A stretch of 64,000 nt of DNA, taken from Sugiyamaella lignohabitans (lineage: Eukaryota; Ascomycota; Dipodascomycetes; Dipodascales; Trichomonascaceae). The notes under the pieces are model-generated. The model was not told where the DNA came from. It did not search any database and saw only the letters and a list, made by a program, of their open reading frames with translations. Shown piece after piece: positions 17,857 to 27,514 of this stretch (positions are counted from its first letter, which is position 1; the number at the start of each line of letters is the position of its first letter). Made by a program: the position numbers and the translations under genes. The DNA lies in NCBI RefSeq assembly GCF_001640025.1, contig NC_031672.1, positions 248,001 to 312,000 on the forward strand, in the 5' to 3' direction.

Positions 17857-18546
17857 TTAACTGCTGAGAGAAGTCCCTTGTGATGGGATTTGAAAATCAA
17901 GTGAGAGGTATCCAGACCTCTTCAGTGACATGATCTTTATATCATTTAGAGATTCGTTGGTTGTTTTAATAAATAATTCAATGCCAGCTAGATCAATGTC
18001 GATTTGTGGTTTGATGAAATAGTCTGACATGTACAAAGTGAAGAAGCTTAGAATATTACCAATAACATTTCTCCATGTCCATGGGTAGTATGCTCGCAAT
18101 AATCGCTCATTGATGCCTTTTATAATAGTCTGAAACTCCTGGTGAGTAAGATAGCTTTCAAGTGGAGACTTGGAGGATAGGCCATGTGAAACACCATTCT
18201 CGTCAAAAGTAGGTGTGAGCGCGCCAGGTTCGGTTCCAGGAAAATATTCTGAAAACTGTGGACACGAGTTTTGGTCATCATATGACTGTGTATCAAAAAT
18301 TCGAGGAATCCGTACTATTCTTGTCTGCTTAAAAGCTGTTGAGTTATGAGGTACATATGGATTTGGGAAATCCGTCAGCATAGACTCTATTACTGTTGAA
18401 TCGCCTGTTGAGCCTGCTGTCATTTCTGACGACGGCAAGTCTGATCCTCCTAACAAAACATCTCGACCCTGTACAGAATTTATACTCGTCTGAACTACAT
18501 ACTCATGACAGTTGAAAAAGGAACATGAGTCTCCTTCCTCTGTCAT
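17857..18546 (-). CDS. ERF4: Erf4-like subunit of Ras palmitoyltransferase
   Basis: 229 aa. Erf4 (golgin A7/GCP16 family) stabilises the DHHC enzyme Erf2, which palmitoylates Ras at the endoplasmic reticulum. Seen: a variable polar N-terminus (1-75), then IVRIPRIFD, PQFSEYFPGTEPGALTP, LTHQEFQTIIKGINERL and AYYPWTWRN, followed by a hydrophobic stretch (about 163-180) and a helical end with TTNESL. This order matches the Erf4 domain of fungi. The assignment rests on these conserved blocks from memory of the family, so it is probable rather than certain. It is adjacent to PUS4 in the same direction with about 200 bp between. Confidence 0.75.
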   Translation of the reverse strand: MTEEGDSCSFFNCHEYVVQTSINSVQGRDVLLGGSDLPSSEMTAGSTGDSTVIESMLTDFPNPYVPHNSTAFKQTRIVRIPRIFDTQSYDDQNSCPQFSEYFPGTEPGALTPTFDENGVSHGLSSKSPLESYLTHQEFQTIIKGINERLLRAYYPWTWRNVIGNILSFFTLYMSDYFIKPQIDIDLAGIELFIKTTNESLNDIKIMSLKRSGYLSLDFQIPSQGTSLSS

Positions 18547-19531
18547 ACTTCCTGCTACAGCGCTGTCATTACCTAACAGCTTACCTGGCGTTCATAAATC
18601 GACGAAGCTGTCCCTGTTACGGCTGAACAGACCTAACTTGGTTTACCCTGCTTGAAACCAATATAAGCGCTTACCCGGCACGAGACCTCTCCCAACTAAG
18701 AAAAAACTCGCTAATTCCATACCAATCCTATATCTCCACTCTTTTGAGTCTTATTGTGACATAACCAGTAGATTGCATAATCTGGCCTTTCCTAACTTGC
18801 CTAAAGGTCTCGTTCTGCGATAAGATCTTCGGAGACATCGAGATCAGTTTTTGCTTTCTATTCCACTTTCTTATCTCTTACCTCCTCGTAATCGACGAAA
18901 TTGTTTTCCCAAAACCAACTCCCATTCGAGTGTTGTTTGGCTCGAGATAGCATTTTCTTGTGTTAGTCAAAAACTGTAGGACTGTTTGATTAAACGGTTC
19001 GGGCAAACAGCATTTAAGACGAGGCGTAATTTGTCTCAGTTTAAGTTCTGATTGTGTGCATTTGCATTACTTACCCTGCTTAGACCTATAGGCCATTGCC
19101 CTTTTGTCCCACAGCCCCAGATCGTCGTGCGCATCAGCCAATACACATCAGCCAGACAGATACGTGCCTCCGTACTTTGCATAGAAGCGACAATCATTTC
19201 AACGGTATTTCTCGTTTGAACCCTGACCCGATATTTCCTATTATGGCGGTTGATTCAAGTGTTGAAACAAACACACCACAGTCCAAAACCTTGTTTAATT
19301 GAACAATCAGCAGTGAGCCTGATTGAACGGTTTCTCGGGTCGAGTAATTTGATTCTTTATACCGGCTTAAGACGCAAGTCTTCTGGTAAAGATTATAATA
19401 GGTAGTACTGAAAACCCCGGGTGTAGCCGTTGTCTCTTGATCTGGTGCACTATATTTCTTTGAGCATTCCATGTCATCTATGGCTAATTTCAATACCCAT
19501 ATATTTGAGCAATGGAATAATTCAGCAGATC
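18547..19531. other. Intergenic, no gene
   Basis: 985 bp between divergent genes. Several short open frames without any domain. No repeat or RNA gene recognised. Confidence 0.4.
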
Positions 19532-22087
19532 ATGTCGAGTAGATATGGAGAATTTAGTTCAGGTTATGGACGGTATCGGTCTGAGGAGGAGCGAGACACT
19601 GTACCGATTCTACCGGATGCACGCGGTCTGAATCATAACTCACCTCTGGCTGGAGTTCATAATACTACAAGAGGAGTGCTTCGAAGCGTGGTTCAATTTG
19701 TGGCTGTTTCGAAAAGATTTATTTATCCATCTGAATATTTTTATGTCGTTTCTCTGGGTACATGCTGCTTTCTGGCTGGGATTACTCATGCAGTAATTGC
19801 CATCCAGGTCTCCCAGCTGCTGGGATTTAAAACATCCATGCTATTTGATACTGATAGTACTTCGCTGTCGGGGCTTTCGGGCTCAGTCCCGGTATACGGA
19901 CTTTTAAAACTTTTGTCTTCGTTGAATCAGCCTGAGATTGGGACTCGCATTTCGTCCCGTATGCGCCACGGATACTTGACTGAGGTTCTTGATTCACCCT
20001 ATCGTCGCCAATCAACTACTCAGTATTGGAATACTATTTTACAGTCATCAGTAGACCACTCAATAAAAATTCAACAGTCTCTTGCCAACTGCATATGGTC
20101 TGGTATTGAGACATTGGGATGTCTACTTTGTCTCATAATATTTCTTTGCTTTATTCTACCTGAAGCAATTATATTTTACCTGGTGACTTCACTATTAGCT
20201 GTCTTGACAGTCAGATTTTCAAATGAGAGAATTGTTTTTACAATCTCCTCTCCACTTACGTGGTCAATGTTAAATGGCATTTTGCTACTCATTCCATCTG
20301 TCATCAAGGATCGTGAGGAAGATGAAGTGAACAACGGCCTTATTATCCTTATGTGTGTTTTTCTTTCACAATTATCTATTTTTCAATTGACAGAAAAAGT
20401 TCTATCATTGAAAGTGACAGTTCGTGAAGTAGATGAGTTTATCCAAGTACTAGCCAACTGTAGTATCCACCAAGGGGATACTAGTCGTCAAGAGTCGAAT
20501 TCGGAAATAGTCAATGCTAGAATTCAATTCGTAGATGTCACTTTCACCTTCCCGTCTGCTTCTGAACCATCATTAGTCAATTTCAATCTAACTATCGAAT
20601 CTGGTCAATGCATTGGACTAGTCAGTGATTCTAGTGCTGAGATGCTAGGCCAGTCTGCTGCTATTCTTGATCTAATCAGTGGCAAGTATGCACCTGATTC
20701 TGGCCAGGTACTAGTAGATGGACAAGACCCAGCTACAATCAGGGCTATTTCACGACAGATTGCTACTATCTCTGCCTATAATATGGACATTATTGATGAA
20801 AGCATTTATGACTACGTCTATAAAGGGCTAATTGGTACTAAGTACGAGTCATATGATTCTGTGGGGCAACATAGAATGATTATGCGTGCTTGCAAAGAAG
20901 CTGGTCTATGGCATATAGCAAAACCCCAGTCGCTACAATCACAAGCAGCCAATGGTACAATACTTTCTGTGGCCGAACGTCTGAAACTGACAATTGCAAA
21001 GTCACTGGTCTCTAGACCAAAAATTATTCTGCTTGATCAGCCAATTGCTCTTGTGGACCAATACGCCCTTCCTTTTATTTCTAGTATACTGCATCAAATA
21101 TCTAAAAACAAGACGACAGTATTGGTTCCCTATTACGGTTCTGGATTACGGCTAACAGATCGGGTACTTCTGCTGTCGCATGGTAAGATAATTGAGGATG
21201 GCACACATTCCGAATTATCGAAATCTTGTGCGGGATACCAAGTATTGACTAGACACTGGAAATCCAAGCGTAGATCTAGTGTGAATTCATTGAATAGCAG
21301 TCCTGGAATATTGGTACCTGAAATTTTGAATGCTCCCTCTAAAACGTTCACACAGCGGATTTCCGATTTGAAGTCTGTGTCCTTTACAAACTTGGCCACA
21401 GCAACAATATTCTGTGCTTTAGGAGTCAGCATAGTTACCAAAATTTTTATTGGTATTAGAATAACAATTGTATCTATTACCAATGATACAAAATATAGAA
21501 CTGCTTATTTGATTTCGCAGGCTAGCTTTTCAATAGCGGAACTGAGTATTATCGCAGGTGGGCTTATTATTTGGTGCCGTCCAGCATTCGTACTCAACCA
21601 TTCATTTAATAGCCTCGTAAATGTGGCGTTGTTCTCAACCGTCTTTGTTTGTTTTATGGTTGTGATTATTTATTTAAACTGGAAACTTGGTTTGATCACC
21701 GTCGGCTATATGTTACTTGCTCTATACAACGGTTACTTAAACTCAAAATTGCAGGCTGAGAATACCAATCTGGTGATTGATACTTATCAATCCAAGCGGA
21801 ACCAACTTGCGGAGTCTATAACTAGCCGTCATGCATTTCAACAATTTTACGATAATGTAGAATCTGAGATAAAACGGTTCAAACGGAGACGTAGCAATAT
21901 GAAACTTCTATATGCTATTATGCTCATTATAACGTTTGTAACTCTTTCTATCGGTTCACTATATCTCCTTTATTATAATGTGTCAATGTCAGAGGTGATC
22001 ATGGTCTTTCTGATAGCCGCCTCGTTTGGATCTCTCCTGAATGGAGTGCTATTTCCTGTATCTCCGCGCAATATGTATATTGATTGA
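19532..22087 (+). CDS. ABC-exporter-like protein with eroded ATPase domain, second NBD absent
   Basis: 851 aa from the first good ATG (the frame is open upstream). Layout: hydrophilic N-terminus, a first membrane domain (about 60-320), an ABC domain (about 345-590), then a second membrane domain (about 620-840) that simply stops. This is the order of full-length B-type exporters such as Ste6 or MDR proteins, but about 400 residues including NBD2 are missing and no remnant follows in the next 540 bp. The ABC domain keeps its overall shape, yet Walker A lacks the Lys (GLVSDSSAEM), the signature is LSVAE instead of LSGGQ, Walker B is ILLDQP (Glu lost), and the H-loop reads VPYYG (His lost). The long open frame argues against a fresh pseudogene. 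Function unknown. Confidence 0.75.
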   Translation: MSSRYGEFSSGYGRYRSEEERDTVPILPDARGLNHNSPLAGVHNTTRGVLRSVVQFVAVSKRFIYPSEYFYVVSLGTCCFLAGITHAVIAIQVSQLLGFKTSMLFDTDSTSLSGLSGSVPVYGLLKLLSSLNQPEIGTRISSRMRHGYLTEVLDSPYRRQSTTQYWNTILQSSVDHSIKIQQSLANCIWSGIETLGCLLCLIIFLCFILPEAIIFYLVTSLLAVLTVRFSNERIVFTISSPLTWSMLNGILLLIPSVIKDREEDEVNNGLIILMCVFLSQLSIFQLTEKVLSLKVTVREVDEFIQVLANCSIHQGDTSRQESNSEIVNARIQFVDVTFTFPSASEPSLVNFNLTIESGQCIGLVSDSSAEMLGQSAAILDLISGKYAPDSGQVLVDGQDPATIRAISRQIATISAYNMDIIDESIYDYVYKGLIGTKYESYDSVGQHRMIMRACKEAGLWHIAKPQSLQSQAANGTILSVAERLKLTIAKSLVSRPKIILLDQPIALVDQYALPFISSILHQISKNKTTVLVPYYGSGLRLTDRVLLLSHGKIIEDGTHSELSKSCAGYQVLTRHWKSKRRSSVNSLNSSPGILVPEILNAPSKTFTQRISDLKSVSFTNLATATIFCALGVSIVTKIFIGIRITIVSITNDTKYRTAYLISQASFSIAELSIIAGGLIIWCRPAFVLNHSFNSLVNVALFSTVFVCFMVVIIYLNWKLGLITVGYMLLALYNGYLNSKLQAENTNLVIDTYQSKRNQLAESITSRHAFQQFYDNVESEIKRFKRRRSNMKLLYAIMLIITFVTLSIGSLYLLYYNVSMSEVIMVFLIAASFGSLLNGVLFPVSPRNMYID

Positions 22088-22631
22088 TGACAGGCTTTAA
22101 TGCATAATATTATCTCTTATCTCCTCCTTTTTTCACGTATTATTATTGTACCTATGGGTTACTCTAATTAGATTTTCTGACCTGTTATCGATGTTCCAGA
22201 TATAATTATCGGCTTACCGCCCCTGTCAGATTCGGAAAAATGTCCCTCATCCCCTGAAACAGGCATGATCGGAGTAAGCGCGTCTATCAAATTGGTCTGA
22301 TATGAAGATCTCCGCGATAACACCGTCGATCTTCAATACTGATAAGCCCAAAACTGTCGAAGTAGCGATGATCTGGTGATACTAATATCTTAGCCCTCGG
22401 GCATATACATAAACAGCAACTAGGAACGAAACTTTATTTCGGAGGTGGTGCGTTTATAGGTATGGATACAACTTTCTGAGCTGGTCAGCGAGATCTGGAC
22501 ATTGAGATTCGCCAGGGGGGAAAATAACCGCCATGTTATAAATTGAGGTATAAACCAGTTGTGTTGTCAGTTGTGTTGTCGTTGTTAAAATTTTTTGGCT
22601 TGTCAGCTTTCCCAGAGTTCTATCAGTCATC
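22088..22631. promoter_or_regulatory. Intergenic region before the second permease
   Basis: 544 bp. No leftover of an ABC nucleotide-binding domain is visible in any frame. It presumably holds the promoter of the permease that starts at 22632. Confidence 0.4.
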
Positions 22632-24203
22632 ATGGAAGAACCAGGTAATAGTAAAAACATCGTCACTCAGTATGATGACGCCTTATTGCTTGAACAAATT
22701 GGCTACAAACAGGAACTGAAACGAAGTTTCAGTTTACTTACTATGGCCGGTTGGTGTTTTGGCGTTACATCATTTTGGACTGCTATAGGAGGCTCGCTGG
22801 TTGATACTATGAATGCAGGTGGTCCCATTGCCCTCGTTTGGGGATGGGTCATTGTGTGTGCCTTTTCATTAATGGTGGCTCTATCATTGGCAGAGCTGAC
22901 CAGTGCATATCCTGTTGCTGGTGGTCAGTATTCTTGGGTCCTAATACTGAGTAGAGGCACAAAATGGGGAAGAGGACTCTCTTATGCTACTGCCTTTGTT
23001 CAGTTGGCAGGTCTGTTCTCTTTGGGATCGACTGCTCTCTACCAATTTGGTTCATTTACGTGTGGAATGGCAGTTCTTAACAGTGATGGTGAGACATGGC
23101 GACCTACAAATTGGCAAGTTGTTTTGGTTTGTTGGGCCATCTGTTTTGTTTGCCTACTTATCAACATTTTTATGAATAAGATGCTTCACCATATCGGTAA
23201 TTTCGGCCTTTGGTGGACTATTGGAGGCTTTGTCGTTTGTACCGTGACAATTCTAGCAGTGTCAAAGCACAAGCAGGACGCTAGTTTTGTATTTACAGCG
23301 TATACCAATAATAGCGGGTGGAATGACAATGGCATGGCGGCACTTTTCTTGCTGAATGCTGCTTTTGCAATGTGTTGTTATGATGCAGCTTGCCATATGG
23401 GAGAAGAAATGGATAACGCAAGTAGAGATACCGCTAGGGCTGTGGTACTTAGTGTCGTAATTGGATTTTTTACCGGTTTTGCTTTTATTTTAGCCCTTTT
23501 GTTCTGCCTCCAAGATTTTGATGCTGTGGCCAACACTGTAACTGGGGTTCCTTTATTGGAAATCTTTTACCAGGCCACCAACAATAGCAAAGCAGGAGCT
23601 ACCTGTCTAACAGTCATTGTCGTAGTTTGCCAAGTTCTTGCATCCAATGGTATGATTACTGAAGGATCAAGATCACTATATGCTTTTGCTAGAGATGATG
23701 CGTTTCCATATCAAATCAGCAAATATATTGGCACAGTAAACTCCAAGTATGATGTGCCAATCTACGCACTTATCATCTGTGCTCTATTCCAATGTGCGTT
23801 TATCGCCATCTACTTCGGATCTAGTACTGCCTTCTTTACAGTCATGTCGATCGGCACTGTGGGTCTCTACGTGTCTTACCTTGTGCCCATTCTTGTGGTA
23901 ATGTTTCGACGGAAGCATAAGGCTGTCGGATACTATAATCTCGGCAAATGGGGTCATTGGGTTAACGCTCCAGCTGCCTTGTATTTGATTTACTGCTCTG
24001 TATGCTTCTTCTTCCCGACAACATTGCCCATCACCGGAGACAACATGAACTACACACCGGTTGCGTTTGCGATTTGTGCGATTCTTGGGTTGCTCTCCTG
24101 GTTTCTAGGAGGGCGTCACACATACGCTACTCAAACTGAATCGGTGATCATAGAAGGTGTCGGTAATGAACCGGTCGTCGAGATTGTGGAACAAAAGAAT
24201 TAA
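22632..24203 (+). CDS. APC-superfamily permease (GABA/choline type)
   Basis: 523 aa, single exon. The N-terminus has the family signature LLLEQIGYKQELKR, then about 12 membrane helices. Seen: NAGGP in the first helical pair, SLAELTSAYPVAGGQYSW, the conserved DAACHMGEEMDNA motif (compare HVAEE in the other permease) and SRSLYAFARDDAFP. Closest in character to fungal Uga4/Hnm1-type carriers of GABA, choline or other amines. Substrate not determinable. It shares the family but not close identity with the permease at 7830-9736, so the two are not recent duplicates. It begins 544 bp after the eroded ABC gene in the same direction. Confidence 0.88.
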   Translation: MEEPGNSKNIVTQYDDALLLEQIGYKQELKRSFSLLTMAGWCFGVTSFWTAIGGSLVDTMNAGGPIALVWGWVIVCAFSLMVALSLAELTSAYPVAGGQYSWVLILSRGTKWGRGLSYATAFVQLAGLFSLGSTALYQFGSFTCGMAVLNSDGETWRPTNWQVVLVCWAICFVCLLINIFMNKMLHHIGNFGLWWTIGGFVVCTVTILAVSKHKQDASFVFTAYTNNSGWNDNGMAALFLLNAAFAMCCYDAACHMGEEMDNASRDTARAVVLSVVIGFFTGFAFILALLFCLQDFDAVANTVTGVPLLEIFYQATNNSKAGATCLTVIVVVCQVLASNGMITEGSRSLYAFARDDAFPYQISKYIGTVNSKYDVPIYALIICALFQCAFIAIYFGSSTAFFTVMSIGTVGLYVSYLVPILVVMFRRKHKAVGYYNLGKWGHWVNAPAALYLIYCSVCFFFPTTLPITGDNMNYTPVAFAICAILGLLSWFLGGRHTYATQTESVIIEGVGNEPVVEIVEQKN

Positions 24204-25236
24204 AAATATTCATGGTGTTCTGCATATAAATTACTTTTTTTCTCCCCCTGTTGTCTTAGGTTTTTATTATATTTTATGACGAAATAATCTACTAATAAGC
24301 TGTCTCATTTCCGGCTAATGTTTTCCCGTATATACAACAAATTAAGGTTTCAACTGCATTTGCATGATACATATGCATAGAATAACTGGCGTGAGCTTTG
24401 GCCGTTCAACGCACGAGACGTATTGCTCTCAACGCGAGAAGAACCAAGAGCATAAATTATCGCACAGATCTGTTTCAAGGCTTGTACTTGTTGCTCTGAC
24501 CCGAATACTTCGAACTACTGGGCTAGACTAATTAATATTTCCAATCGACACTAGGTCGCTTTCTTTAAAACGGGCCATTGGGTTTAAACTTAGAATTCCA
24601 AGTATCTAGCGTGCCGTATTAGAACTGATAATTATTTTATAGCACTTTGAAACATATTATGCTACTCAATCTGACAATCAGGAGCTCAGGCCAGGGCGGT
24701 GGGAAAAAAATTAAAACCTGTTAGGGCCCGTTCTACTGCCAACGCTAATTGCCCATTTCGGGGCAACAAGGTTAAGAGTATTAAAACTCAATCAGGGTTC
24801 GCTTGTTCTTGGTTGTTTAAAATCACACTGCTAGTTCCCCGCCCTATACATTTGTTCTTTGGTAAATCTGAACGTGCTTCCGTACATAAGCTCGGCGACG
24901 TTGAGTTCCGAATCCGGGTATTACTTTGATTTGATCCTTTCTTGAGCATCATTTACGTCGATCATGTAGATCCCCCTGATGAAGGCTCTTCGAAATCATA
25001 CCAGTATTGCGGAATACAGACGCTGGAATAAGAATCTTTTGTTAAATATCACCCGCTGCTCCATGTACGATTTGAAAACCGGGCGTCTGGAAGATCTCTT
25101 TACTCTGCTCGCGCCACCTGATAATATAATAAATAGCCTAGCGTGATATTCACCAAATATCATAACTCTTATTTCATTATTTGGAAACAATCAAATTTCA
25201 CTGCTATATCAAAATATTAAATCAAAGCTCATCAAG
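24204..25236. other. Intergenic, no gene
   Basis: 1.03 kb, AT-rich. A short open frame (24699-24929) has no recognisable domain. Nothing else seen. Confidence 0.4.
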
Positions 25237-26307
25237 ATGGCAGTACCAATTGCAAAACTAGCCATGGGCTACTTGGCCGACAAGGATACGGCCATGCAAC
25301 ATTTGGTCGAGCATAGAGATATTGGATTAAGACAGAGACTCGACAAGCCAACCGAGAAAGTTGTAACCGTCTACAAGCAAGAAAGAGGATTGATCATAGA
25401 TGCTATCAACAGAAGAAACCGGATATTCGAATATCTCTCCAGTGCACTTCAGGGGAAAGAGATTTGGCTGCATATTCGCCCTATAAAGGAGTGCGAGTGG
25501 GATATGGCTTTCGCTCAAGAAGGCGATAAAAAAAGCTATTATGCTATAGGACATGTGTTAGGAAACTTCATGACAGACCCACAAATATCAGCGCCGAATT
25601 ACCTATTGGCGGACTATCTTTCTGATATTTTGGCAATCATTCAGTACTACGAATATTGCGACAAAGCCCATAGACTTGCATCACACAAAAAGTCAAAAAA
25701 GAGATTTTCTATTCCATCAATTGTAACAGCCCTCGTTAAACATAAACCAAAGTTCAGCAAGTTTTTCAAGCATAAAGTATTAAGAAAACCTGCTCCAATT
25801 CCAAATCCCCCAAAATTACCCGATACTCTTTACGAGTTTAGCGCTAAAGATCATATGTCGTTCAAGTCAGTAGCAACAAACTCTAGTGATAATACATTAT
25901 ACAGCCAGAGTGCTAATAATGCTGTTTTAAAAGTAGATCATCCTTCCTCCAGCGATGTACTTCCGAAGCATATTACAGAAAATGGTAAATTAACGACATT
26001 AATAGGCACGTTAGGTATACCAGTAGAATCAGAGCTGCCATTTGTACCAGACCCTCGTCAGACAGTTCTCACATTACTCGACATCCTTACTTTGATTTTA
26101 GACAATATTCACCAAAGTGTTATGCGAGAATACTTCACTCATGCACACCTAGTGACAATGGGAAAGGTTCTTGGTCAGTTAGATCTGGCAATTAACGAGC
26201 TTCTATTTGGCGACAGTGTGAAATACGTCGATTCCATAGTGAGAAAGGTTCCTCCACAAGATTCGAAGCTCATCGAGCATTCCATATGGTACAGCATAAG
26301 GGATTAG
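25237..26307 (+). CDS. Unknown protein, 356 aa
   Basis: I do not recognise this protein. The single-exon frame starts at an ATG in good context (CAAGATGG). No signal peptide or membrane helix is evident. The N-terminal half (1-145) looks globular and helical with the phrases TVYKQERGLIIDAINRRN and IWLHIRPIKECEW. A basic Lys/His-rich linker follows (about 145-190, several KHK and KKSKKR groups that could be a nuclear signal). After a Ser/Asn-rich segment there is a second helical block (about 265-340). Base composition resembles the neighbours. It may be a lineage-specific gene. No paralogue is in the window. Confidence 0.65.
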   Translation: MAVPIAKLAMGYLADKDTAMQHLVEHRDIGLRQRLDKPTEKVVTVYKQERGLIIDAINRRNRIFEYLSSALQGKEIWLHIRPIKECEWDMAFAQEGDKKSYYAIGHVLGNFMTDPQISAPNYLLADYLSDILAIIQYYEYCDKAHRLASHKKSKKRFSIPSIVTALVKHKPKFSKFFKHKVLRKPAPIPNPPKLPDTLYEFSAKDHMSFKSVATNSSDNTLYSQSANNAVLKVDHPSSSDVLPKHITENGKLTTLIGTLGIPVESELPFVPDPRQTVLTLLDILTLILDNIHQSVMREYFTHAHLVTMGKVLGQLDLAINELLFGDSVKYVDSIVRKVPPQDSKLIEHSIWYSIRD

Positions 26308-26528
26308 ATAGCATGATGATACTCACCATCTTACATAATTATTTATTAAATTTATTAATGAGCACTTTGAAGTAACATAGGCAGACCAGTATGCACGGCG
26401 GTGCAGAGCACGACTGTCACGTTAAATAGTGAATACATGCATAGATATGGTATCGCTTCTTGCGTGCAACGCTCAGAGTCTACCATCGAGAAGAGTATAT
26501 TATTTATCTATCAATTTCCAATAACAAA

Positions 26529-27186
26529 ATGGCAACGAAACAAGTTAAACTAGTATCTTCCGATGCTGTGGAGTTTGAAGTTGGTATGTGATATCGGGTT
26601 ACTCTATGTCAGCATCTGATTGCGAACACTTTTGCCGCTAGAAGCAAGTCACGGAACAATCGATCACTAACAGGAATTTTAGAGCGAAAGGTCGCTGAAA
26701 GAAGCAACCTCATCAAGAACATGTTAGAAGGTAAGTTAAAATTGGTTTTATGGATCTAGGTTTTTAACATGCTAACTGCTCTAAGATATTGGAAACGACG
26801 ACGATGACGGTGAGATCGCTGAAGTTCCTTTACCACAGGTTTCTGCCAATGTTCTAAAAAAGGTACTTGAGTACTGCGAGTACCATAAGGATGAAGCTAT
26901 TCCAACTGCTGATGACAGCAATGATCGAACAAAAAAGCTTGCTGATATCAGTGAGTGGGACCAAAAATTCCTTCAAGTCGACCAGGAAATGCTCTTCGAA
27001 ATTATCCTCACTGCCAACTATCTTGACATCAAGCCTTTGCTCGAAGTTGGATGCAAGACTGTAGCCAATATGATCAAGGGCAAGAGCCCTGAGGATATCA
27101 GAAAGACCTTTAACATCACAAATGATTTTACAGAAGAAGAAGAGGCTCAGATTAGACGCGAGAACGAATGGGCTGAAGACCGTTGA
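26529..27186 (+). CDS. SKP1: Skp1, SCF and kinetochore adaptor, two introns
   Basis: Exons 26529-26583, 26683-26730 and 26786-27186 give 167 aa. Skp1 links F-box proteins to the cullin in SCF ubiquitin ligases and is a subunit of CBF3, RAVE and Rcy1 complexes. Seen: [22 protein letters not shown] across the first two junctions, a short acidic loop (DDDD), the BTB/POZ-like core, and the C-terminal F-box-binding end [30 protein letters not shown] block, almost identical to other Skp1 proteins. Introns have GTATGT and GTAAGT donors and CTAAC within 9 nt of the AG. An upstream acceptor (AACAG at 26673) would keep the frame but add residues against the family pattern, so TTTTAG was chosen. Confidence 0.95.
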
Positions 27187-27436
27187 TGACCCTATTATTT
27201 ATTACCGGCTAATTTGAGAGATTAATTGGATATCCTTTTCATTTATCCTTTTGTGATAACTGTAGTGCGGTATCTTAAACTCTGTTTTTTTAAATAAATT
27301 TTTTTTGACTATCTTGCCTAGTCGTCGTGAGTGATCCTGGCTCCCTTTGGCGGCTCGGGCTTTTTTATCACTACGCTCCTCCGAGACAGAAGTAAGAATC
27401 AGCCACGGTTTAATATCAACGCTGATATCGACGCGA

Positions 27437-27490
27437 CTCCTGCGAAGCAAGAGCAGCGGGGTCTGGGGCGGAGCCCCAGCCGCCGGAGGC
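27437..27490 (-). repeat. Half GC element 11 (end A)
   Basis: CTCCTGC-GAA-GCAAGAG (one mismatch), CAGCGGGGTC, TGGGGC-GGA-GCCCCA, GCCGCCGGAGGC. It ends 24 nt beyond the stop of the Zn2Cys6 gene. An isolated copy: the next ones are 13 kb left and 14 kb right. Confidence 0.8.
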
Positions 27491-27514
27491 ATGTGGGCGA
27501 TTTAAAAAATATAG

